DNA of 21,066 nucleotides from a virus, in the IMG/VR virus record IMGVR_UViG_3300017743_000174, positions 1 to 21,066 of that record. One strand, written 5' to 3'. The notes beneath the pieces are model-generated. The model did no database searches. It was not told the origin of the DNA and saw nothing but the letters and a program-made list of their open reading frames with translations. A program made the position numbers and the translations under genes. How positions within the stretch are numbered: position 1 is the first letter of the stretch; each line of letters starts with the position of its first letter. This document shows, in pieces, positions 16,103 through 21,066 of this stretch.

Positions 16103-17713
16103 TTATCTCCTACCCGAAGGTATATAATCTACATAAAAACCATTAATTGTGTATGGTGGTTTTGTATCTTCACTTATTATTGTAAAATTATTACTTGAGC
16201 CACTACCTTGTAATGCTACTCTTATTAGTGGATTATCACCACCACCAAATACATTAGTATTAAATATTGCATCACCAAACTTTGATGGAGGATTAATAAT
16301 TCCTAAATCAAATAAGTCAGCTGGTTGTGGTATAGTAGTATCACCATAATCAAATCTAACTTGTATATTTGGCTCAACAATACCTTCTGCTGCTGCTGAA
16401 ATACTAAGGTAGTGTAAAGTTTTTAAAGTTCCTAAATCACCATAATCATAGTTAGGTGTTTCATATCTTGCTAAGATTGTTGAACCGTCAAAATCATTAC
16501 CAGTATCATGTTCATAAACATAACCATTAGTATCACCGTGATATATTTTTTCTATACCATTATTATCAAAACCTGAACCAATAGATGTAACTTCTAAACC
16601 TCTAGTTTCAGACCACTCAAAACCATTTTGTCTTAACGTACCTATGATTCCTCGTTGAACTGAATTAGAAGCTGAAGTATTTGTATAGAATAATCTATAC
16701 TGAGATTTTTCTCTAAGTACAATACTACTAACTGTATAAAGATTTATTTCGTTTGCTAAATCAGTTAAAGTTGGTTGTATAGCTTGACTAATAGTTCCTA
16801 ACTCTACATCACCAATTCTTGCTGTACCAGCTACTGTTCTTAATCCATCTGGTGCTAAAAATATTAAGTCACCACCAATCTCTTGAATACTATAACCACT
16901 TAAACAACCTACATTTTTAGTTATTGGTACTACTGCTATAGTACTTGAATTATTTATGTTTTGCAATTTAAATATTGAGTTCTCACAAAATATAATTAAC
17001 TCGTTACGAAAACTTTTAATACCTTGTACTTGGTCTTCAATAACAATACTACCTGAACCTGTTCCAGAAAAATCTGTTGGGTCTAAAGTTTTACTATAAA
17101 ATATAGTATTTAAATTATCTTCGACTCCAGAAGCAATTAAATGTTTATCATGCACAGTAACATATTTAACATGTTTAGTTCCAGTAACTGTTATTTCACC
17201 ACTAAAAAAAGTTCTAGTGTTTACATTAGCACCTGTACCTTCCATTCTAAAATGATAAGGTTTGTTTGCTCCATCAGCTATAACTAGTGTACCATAGTCA
17301 GAAGTAGCTGATTCAAATAAAGCAAAACTTATTTGCCCTTGACCAATTCTAGCTAAAACACTACGACCTGTAAAAGTACTATAATTATCACCACTACTAT
17401 GAACTGAACTTCTATTTATTTGTAAATAAGTTATTCCATCTTGAGTAAAATAAATATTAGTTCCAGCACAAACTACAAGACCATCAGCGTAAGGAATAAC
17501 TCCTAAAATATCTGTAGTGCTACTAGTTGGTTGAGTTGCATTAGTAGTACCAAACTTTTGATAACCATTAATTCTTCTGTAACCACCTTTAATAGAAACT
17601 TCAAAGTTTCTTAAGTCTGTAGCAACTCCCGGAGTTCTTAACAGGTCTATAGCGTTTGCAGAGTTTACTAAACCTCCTGCACAAGCTACGGTATATGGTT
17701 GACTTCTAGCCAT
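16103..17713 (-). CDS. Candidate tail hub / nozzle protein (tail tubular protein B-like role)
   Basis: 536 residues, almost entirely beta-strand-like. The N-terminal part has CAGGLVNSANAIDLLRTPGV and NFEVSIKGGYRRINGYQKFG. It then carries repeated short strands with aromatic and Asp/Gly turns (GLVVCAGTNIYFTQDG, LVIADGANKPYHFR, KHVKYVTVHDKHLIASGVED, IIFCENSIFKLQNI, DLIFLAPDGLRTVAG), which suggests a beta-propeller, as in T7 gp12 and P22 gp10. The C-terminal third contains EPNIQVRFDYGDTTIPQP. Four bases separate its ATG from the preceding stop; only a weak AGAAGAA lies upstream. It is flanked by fibre and fibre-chaperone genes, consistent with the tail component to which fibres attach. I recognise the style from marine podoviruses but cannot name the family with certainty. 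Confidence 0.6.
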   Translation of the reverse strand: MARSQPYTVACAGGLVNSANAIDLLRTPGVATDLRNFEVSIKGGYRRINGYQKFGTTNATQPTSSTTDILGVIPYADGLVVCAGTNIYFTQDGITYLQINRSSVHSSGDNYSTFTGRSVLARIGQGQISFALFESATSDYGTLVIADGANKPYHFRMEGTGANVNTRTFFSGEITVTGTKHVKYVTVHDKHLIASGVEDNLNTIFYSKTLDPTDFSGTGSGSIVIEDQVQGIKSFRNELIIFCENSIFKLQNINNSSTIAVVPITKNVGCLSGYSIQEIGGDLIFLAPDGLRTVAGTARIGDVELGTISQAIQPTLTDLANEINLYTVSSIVLREKSQYRLFYTNTSASNSVQRGIIGTLRQNGFEWSETRGLEVTSIGSGFDNNGIEKIYHGDTNGYVYEHDTGNDFDGSTILARYETPNYDYGDLGTLKTLHYLSISAAAEGIVEPNIQVRFDYGDTTIPQPADLFDLGIINPPSKFGDAIFNTNVFGGGDNPLIRVALQGSGSSNNFTIISEDTKPPYTINGFYVDYIPSGRR

Positions 17714-17717
17714 TAAT

Positions 17718-17954
17718 TTATTCTTCTAGTGTTGTTATTTTAGTTTTTAATTGTGCTTCTGTTGTCATAGCATCTACATCATTAGTAATATCTCTTAGTC
17801 TTTGTTTTTCAGTTACTATATCAGTAGTATCAGCAGAAGTTTCTAAAGCTCTTTGAAATAAAACATCTTGTGCTTCAAGTAAAGGTTGTCTATCTGCTCT
17901 TAATTTTGTTTTTACTATTGCTTTTGCTTTTGTTATATTAGTTACTATTCCCAT
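17718..17954 (-). CDS. Small tail assembly chaperone-like protein; start placed at the second ATG
   Basis: From ATG 17954 the product has 78 residues (MGIVTNITKAKAIVKTKLRA...). The first ATG (17960) would add only Met-Asp. I prefer the second because GGGAGG (17962-17967) is one base from the first ATG but seven from the second. The core KTKLRADRQPLLEAQD and VTEKQRLRDITND follows the pattern of the phage tail assembly chaperone family (Phage_tail_APC type): Arg-x3-Leu-x3-Asp, a gap, then an Arg-x2-Leu-Arg-Asp motif. The protein is mostly helical. It overlaps the end of the 61-residue gene, with the ribosome site inside that gene. Likely helps fold or assemble the adjacent fibre or tail; a minor structural role is possible. 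Confidence 0.6.
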   Translation of the reverse strand: MGIVTNITKAKAIVKTKLRADRQPLLEAQDVLFQRALETSADTTDIVTEKQRLRDITNDVDAMTTEAQLKTKITTLEE

Positions 17955-18130
17955 GTCCATGCCTCCCTAAAAGTTCTATCGGTTGGTATTTCTGATTTAT
18001 CTACAATATGATAAGTTAATCCTGTAGGTACATCTTTTGCTGCTATTTCTTCTATAGTTAAACCACAATCAGCTGGTACTATAATGCCTATTGTGTTATC
18101 TTCATTTATAAATATTATTCTTTTATCCAT
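17945..18130 (-). CDS. Small fibre-associated protein, 61 residues
   Basis: It starts MDKRIIFINEDNTIGIIVPA, continues CGLTIEEIAAKDVPTGLTYH and ends with REAWTWE. The layout of a beta hairpin, a short helix (IEEIAAKDVP), a strand and a Trp-rich end is one I recall from small proteins encoded just after fibre genes in many phages, always followed by an APC-like partner as here. Often the pair is fused. Its ATG is 13 bases after fibre 1, with AAGG eight bases upstream, and its stop lies inside the next gene, so the pair should be translationally coupled. Proposed role: fibre assembly or trimerisation helper, or a fibre-tip cap. No direct evidence separates these. Confidence 0.55.
   Translation of the reverse strand: MDKRIIFINEDNTIGIIVPADCGLTIEEIAAKDVPTGLTYHIVDKSEIPTDRTFREAWTWE
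17962..17967 (-). promoter_or_regulatory. Shine-Dalgarno (GGGAGG) that decides the start of the 78-residue chaperone-like gene
   Basis: Located in the last codons of the 61-residue gene (REAWTWE region). Spacing is one base to ATG 17960 and seven to ATG 17954, so initiation should favour 17954. Confidence 0.65.
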
Positions 18131-18143
18131 AATTATTACCTTA

Positions 18144-20015
18144 TTATCTTATTATTGCTATTGAAATTATAGTACTATTTACAGTAAAACCTGAAGAATT
18201 TGCACCACCTGTAGTTCCATTTACTATACGAACACTACCAGTAGCTTGAGCTCCTGATACAGATGAAACAGAAATACCTACAGTCGGATGATTAGTTTGT
18301 TGAGTTCCTGAACCTAGTACACAATAGTTAGTATCTGGTAAAGCAGTAGCAAAATTTAAAGTATATTGACCTGTACCATGGTCAGTAATACTACTAACAT
18401 TACCTTGGTCTCTAATAGCTACTGTTCCTGAACCATTAAAATTTACCCAAGCTCTAACACCATAGCCAATAACAGAAGAACCATAACCAGAATTAAATTT
18501 TAAATCTCCAGTAACATTTACAGCATTATTGAAAGTTGCTGAACCTGCATCAGACATATCAAGAGTAAGAGCAGTTATAGATGAGCCACCATCATTACCT
18601 TGAAATAAAATATCAGCATCAGAAATACTACTGAAAAATCTTAAATTGTTACTGTTTTGTGATATTTTTCCAAATTCAGTACCATCATCTTTTAGTCTTA
18701 TAATACCATCTGAAGTATCAAGAATAATTTCTCCTGCTGAATCTAAAGTGAAATTACCAGAACTTGTAGTTATGCCATTAGTATAAGCTGCACCTGAAAG
18801 ATGAAGGTCTTTAAAGCGTGAACCTGTTGCACCTAAGTCAACTGCTCCATTTGAGGCACTTCCCTCATCTCTAGGTTCAATGCTAGTACCAAAGAATGTT
18901 AAACCTACTTTACCTGCACTTGGTAATCCTTCAATAAACATACTACCACTTGAATTACCTACAGAACCAAATTCAGTTCCACCATCTGCAAATATTATAT
19001 CCCCACCATCAGCATCAAGGGTAATATCTCCTACTGCATCTATAGTAAAATCACCCGACCCACTTTCAGTTAAAGTCGTTGCATTACTGCCATCACCTGT
19101 AATTGCTAAAGCACCTGTTAAACTTAAACCAACATCATGAACATGAGTTAATATAATTTCACTATTAGCACCAAATTTTATTGAGTCACCATCAACAGGT
19201 AGATTAATTCCTGTGCTAGATGTTAAGAATTTTAAATTATTATCGTAATAAAGCTGAACGCTGCCATTGTCTGCCATGACAATAAAGTTTTCATCATGCG
19301 TTCCATTTTGCAAAGCAAAAGTATCTGCACCAATATATAAACCACCTGTTCCTGTATGTGAAATTTTTGAGTTATTTCCGTCATGATAAATCTGTAAATC
19401 ATTACCATCACCTGCTGCTAATTTAACGTTGTCTGGTAATTCAAGGTTGCCGAACATTCTTAACGGGTGAGAAAATATAAACTTGTCGTCTGAGGCTCTC
19501 CAAGTTAAAGAGGCATCTGTACTTGCATCAACTGCATCTTGAATAGTAATACCTGCACCATTGGCAGAACCTGAAGTATCACCTGACCCAGCATTTAAAG
19601 TTATGTTTTTATCTTCTACATCTAAGGTAGCTGTGTTTAAAGTTGTTGTAGTACCTTGTACAGTTAAGTTGCCTCCAACAGTTACATCACCTACCGTTGA
19701 AACAACACCACTTGCACTTAAAGATAAATAATTATTTGAATTTCTTCTGAAGCTTAAAACATTATCTGAATTTGTTTGTCGAAGCATCCAACTTTCAGAA
19801 CCACCATCATAAAATCTTAATATAGATTCACTGCCAGTTGCACCATTTATTTTTAGTTGGGCAGTACCAGTTCCATTTATTAAAAGGTCATCTGAAAGTG
19901 TAACATTACTACTAAAAGTTACATTTTCACTAGAATCAATAGTTATTGCAGTAGCATTACTATTATCTACAATTCCCGGTGTACTTGAGAGTTCTACAGG
20001 TATCTTAGTTGTCAT
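18144..20015 (-). CDS. Tail fibre 1, 623 residues
   Basis: The N-terminus (MTTKIPVELSSTPGIVDNSN, then ATAITIDSSENVTFS) is the standard opening of many marine phage fibres. The body is beta-repetitive, with ILRFYDGGSESWMLRQ (65-80), NLTVQGTTTTLNTATLDVED (116-135), DLQIYHDGNNSKISHTGTGG (206-225), DGGTEFGSVGNSS and DDGTEFGKISQNS (344-356 and 443-455), and DLGATGSRFKDLHLSG (393-408). The C-terminal domain (about 515-623) reads GYGVRAWVNFNGSGTVAIRD, SSITDHGTGQYTLNF, then a strand-rich end SSGFTVNSTIISIAIIR; it is a recurring fibre-tip type and probably the receptor-binding end. No S74 chaperone is present, so folding may rely on the 61/78-residue helpers that follow. AAGGGAG is correctly spaced before the ATG. 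Confidence 0.85.
   Translation of the reverse strand: MTTKIPVELSSTPGIVDNSNATAITIDSSENVTFSSNVTLSDDLLINGTGTAQLKINGATGSESILRFYDGGSESWMLRQTNSDNVLSFRRNSNNYLSLSASGVVSTVGDVTVGGNLTVQGTTTTLNTATLDVEDKNITLNAGSGDTSGSANGAGITIQDAVDASTDASLTWRASDDKFIFSHPLRMFGNLELPDNVKLAAGDGNDLQIYHDGNNSKISHTGTGGLYIGADTFALQNGTHDENFIVMADNGSVQLYYDNNLKFLTSSTGINLPVDGDSIKFGANSEIILTHVHDVGLSLTGALAITGDGSNATTLTESGSGDFTIDAVGDITLDADGGDIIFADGGTEFGSVGNSSGSMFIEGLPSAGKVGLTFFGTSIEPRDEGSASNGAVDLGATGSRFKDLHLSGAAYTNGITTSSGNFTLDSAGEIILDTSDGIIRLKDDGTEFGKISQNSNNLRFFSSISDADILFQGNDGGSSITALTLDMSDAGSATFNNAVNVTGDLKFNSGYGSSVIGYGVRAWVNFNGSGTVAIRDQGNVSSITDHGTGQYTLNFATALPDTNYCVLGSGTQQTNHPTVGISVSSVSGAQATGSVRIVNGTTGGANSSGFTVNSTIISIAIIR
19332..19397 (-). repeat. 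IYHDG module core in fibre 1, related to the three modules of fibre 2
   Basis: Residues 207-228 (LQIYHDGNNSKISHTGTGGL...) align with fibre 2 residues 322-343, 419-440 and 575-596 over the IYHDG(S/N)(N/H)S...(S/T)GTG core. It is followed in both proteins by a (V/I)QLY(Y/H)(D/N)N(N/S) strand and a TSSTGI motif. Confidence 0.8.
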
Positions 20016-20026
20016 TTATATCTCCC

Positions 20027-20794
20027 TTAAAAATATGTTCTGTCATCGGTCATGTAACTATGTGTAGAATTTAATAATACACTTTTCATTTGTCTCATTC
20101 CTTTTTTATAAGCATCCATTGCAAAAGCTGCTTGTTGTGGACTTTCTTTAAATTGCCAGACGTAATATCTTACTCTAGCTAAAATTACATTTTTATACTG
20201 GTCTGGTAAAACTATTTCATCACTATAAGCTGACAAAGCAGTTGGTCTAGCAAAAGCATAAAAATGTATATTATAAACTTTATCAGGTATTGGACTTAAC
20301 CCAAATTTTCTATTGTCTGGTGATTTAATAACGTGCATTGGTTCACCATAACTTTGTGAATCTGCATCATCATTATTTTCTGCATCTCTATAGTATCTAG
20401 TCCAATCAGCTAAACTTAAAAAGTTTAAACCTTTAGATACAAAAGGTGCTGTTTCACCACTAACATTAACTGTAGTTAAAAAGAAATCATCCCAGTCTAC
20501 AGTTGCAAAATCAGTAGTTATACTAGAACTACCAGATTTTAAAGTATACCATCTTTGTCCAGCTACTGAAGCTACAGTTGTATTTCCATAGAAAGGGTCT
20601 GTTGCTCCACTTAATCCTGCTGAAAAGAATGGTAACTCAGGTTCTTCATTAGCAATATCAAAAATAGCTTTGTTAACTGAATCTTTTACAAACTGTTGAA
20701 AACCTATAGCAGTTGCAAAGTTTGATGCAGTTAAAGGAATTTCATTTAATTCTCTTAATACTTCATTTGATAAATCTAAATATGTTGTTGCCAT
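20027..20794 (-). CDS. Candidate head-tail adaptor (tail tubular protein A-like role)
   Basis: 255 residues. The N-terminal helices (YLDLSNEVLRELNEIPLTAS, then FQQFVKDSVNKAIFDIANEE) are followed by a strand-rich middle (GQRWYTLKSGSSSITTDFAT, WDDFFLTTV). A region PMHVIKSPDNRKFGLSPIPD and YNIHFYAFARPTALSAYSDE precedes a C-terminal helical bundle (PDQYKNVILARVRYYVWQFK, AFAMDAYKKGMRQMKSVLL). A helical bundle with a beta insert and the P..Y.I.FYA...P.L...D.I.LP pattern is what I associate with podovirus adaptor/gatekeeper proteins such as T7 gp11, though direct similarity to gp11 is not obvious. The ATG overlaps the stop of the 47-residue gene (TAATG), with no Shine-Dalgarno, so it should be translated by coupling. 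The assignment rests on fold-like pattern and its place ahead of the fibres and hub. Confidence 0.55.
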   Translation of the reverse strand: MATTYLDLSNEVLRELNEIPLTASNFATAIGFQQFVKDSVNKAIFDIANEEPELPFFSAGLSGATDPFYGNTTVASVAGQRWYTLKSGSSSITTDFATVDWDDFFLTTVNVSGETAPFVSKGLNFLSLADWTRYYRDAENNDDADSQSYGEPMHVIKSPDNRKFGLSPIPDKVYNIHFYAFARPTALSAYSDEIVLPDQYKNVILARVRYYVWQFKESPQQAAFAMDAYKKGMRQMKSVLLNSTHSYMTDDRTYF

Positions 20795-20937
20795 TATGCT
20801 TTATGTTGTTTTTGTATTGCAAAGTTTGCAGTTTGTGAAGCACCTTTATGTTTAACAAACTTTCCAGAATGCTTCATTAATTTATATTCTTTACCATCTT
20901 TCATCCAATGGTAGCCTTTAGGTGCTTTAACTTTCAT
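20794..20937 (-). CDS. Small basic hypothetical protein, 47 residues
   Basis: It begins MKVKAPKGYHWMKDGKEYKL and continues with KHSGKFVKHKGASQ and a C-terminal helix ending KQHKA. Strongly basic (about 13 Lys plus several His), with no hydrophobic segment. The gene starts one base after the stop of the preceding partial gene and its TAA shares a base with the ATG of the adaptor-like gene (TAATG), an arrangement that supports it as real despite its small size. I recall short proteins with the KAPKGYHWM pattern in marine phages. A DNA- or capsid-associated role is possible from charge alone; function is unknown. Confidence 0.7.
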   Translation of the reverse strand: MKVKAPKGYHWMKDGKEYKLMKHSGKFVKHKGASQTANFAIQKQHKA

Positions 20938-20938
20938 C

Positions 20939-21066
20939 TTAACAAGGTTTAGCTTTAGGCATTACTTCTCCACCATGTCCATACATAGTTCTGCCACCTT
21001 TCATCATTTTCTTTTTAGCCATACCACCATACATCATTTCTTTTTTTTTCATTTCACCACCATACA
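20939..21066 (-). CDS. Lys/Met/Gly-rich small protein, C-terminal part (5' end outside window)
   Basis: The last 41 or so residues of a frame that is open to the right edge and ends at TAA 20939-20941. It contains YGG and KGG motifs interspersed with Lys/Met runs: YGGEMKKKEMMYGGMAKKKM, then KGGRTMYGHGGEV, ending PKAKPC. Highly basic with no hydrophobic core, so probably unstructured alone. An internal ATG at EMKKK could be the true start of a protein of about 37 residues, but the frame remains open upstream, so the start cannot be fixed. Similar KGG-type motifs occur in other proteins here (see findings). Function unknown; a virion- or DNA-associated protein is likely from context. Confidence 0.6.
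   Translation of the reverse strand, partial: YGGEMKKKEMMYGGMAKKKMMKGGRTMYGHGGEVMPKAKPC

Noticed and set aside
16149-16349. Plus-strand 66-codon open frame.
   Set aside because: Antisense of the hub-like gene with no supporting signals.
18144-18480. Possible diversity-generating retroelement target at the C-terminus of fibre 1.
   Set aside because: No reverse transcriptase, template repeat or accessory gene is seen in the window, and the C-terminal domain resembles a common non-variable fibre tip. A template elsewhere in the genome cannot be excluded.
18880-19140. Plus-strand 86-codon Pro/Ser-rich open frame.
   Set aside because: Antisense of the glycine/aspartate-rich part of fibre 1, which produces Pro/Ser codons on the other strand.

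Overview
The window is a 21 kb piece of the late (virion) region of a tailed phage, most likely a short-tailed, T7-like podovirus of AT-rich marine bacteria. The phage assignment rests on two long fibre proteins (one ending in a peptidase S74 chaperone), a tail adaptor-like and a hub-like protein, and a run of five large proteins whose sizes and textures match T7-type internal virion (ejection) proteins. The marine, SAR11/Pelagibacter-type host is an inference from the very AT-rich sequence and from protein styles I recall from marine phages (fibre N-terminus MTTKIPVELSSTPGI, IYHDGSN modules, lysine/glycine-rich KGGR-type motifs, short basic proteins). No bacterial gene, tRNA, rRNA, insertion sequence, CRISPR array or integrase is visible.

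Every gene lies on the minus strand, so transcription runs from position 21066 towards 1. In that order: the end of a Lys/Met/Gly-rich small protein; a 47-residue basic protein; a 255-residue candidate head-tail adaptor; fibre 1 (623 residues); a 61/80-residue overlapping pair resembling tail assembly chaperones; a 536-residue candidate tail hub/nozzle; fibre 2 (1752 residues, about 35 copies of a 17-residue repeat, then an S74 self-cleaving chaperone); a 114-residue unknown; an 80-residue membrane-anchored coiled-coil protein; then the ejection block of 715, 232 (probably about 275), 246, 757 and 1353 residues. The 1353-residue protein ends in a T4-lysozyme-type (GH24) domain. A further small gene starts at 123 and runs off the left edge.

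The genes are packed with gaps of 0-17 bases or 1-16 base overlaps, many Shine-Dalgarno sites lie inside the end of the preceding gene, and I see no terminator, so this reads as one long polycistronic late transcript. The only non-trivial gap is 7897-8076. It holds a perfect Shine-Dalgarno with no usable start codon and an in-frame, clearly protein-like N-terminal extension of the 232-residue gene. This is the best-supported anomaly in the window. A working model: the adaptor and hub form the short tail, the two fibres bind the host surface, and the ejection proteins (with lysozyme) are delivered through the tail to breach the wall.

I did not find a convincing undescribed system (defence, regulatory or otherwise). 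The unusual points are architectural: the start-less gene, the long beta-roll-type repeat array, shared cassettes in two fibres flanking the hub, and a C-terminal lysozyme on the largest ejection protein. Function assignments are by pattern recognition without database searches.
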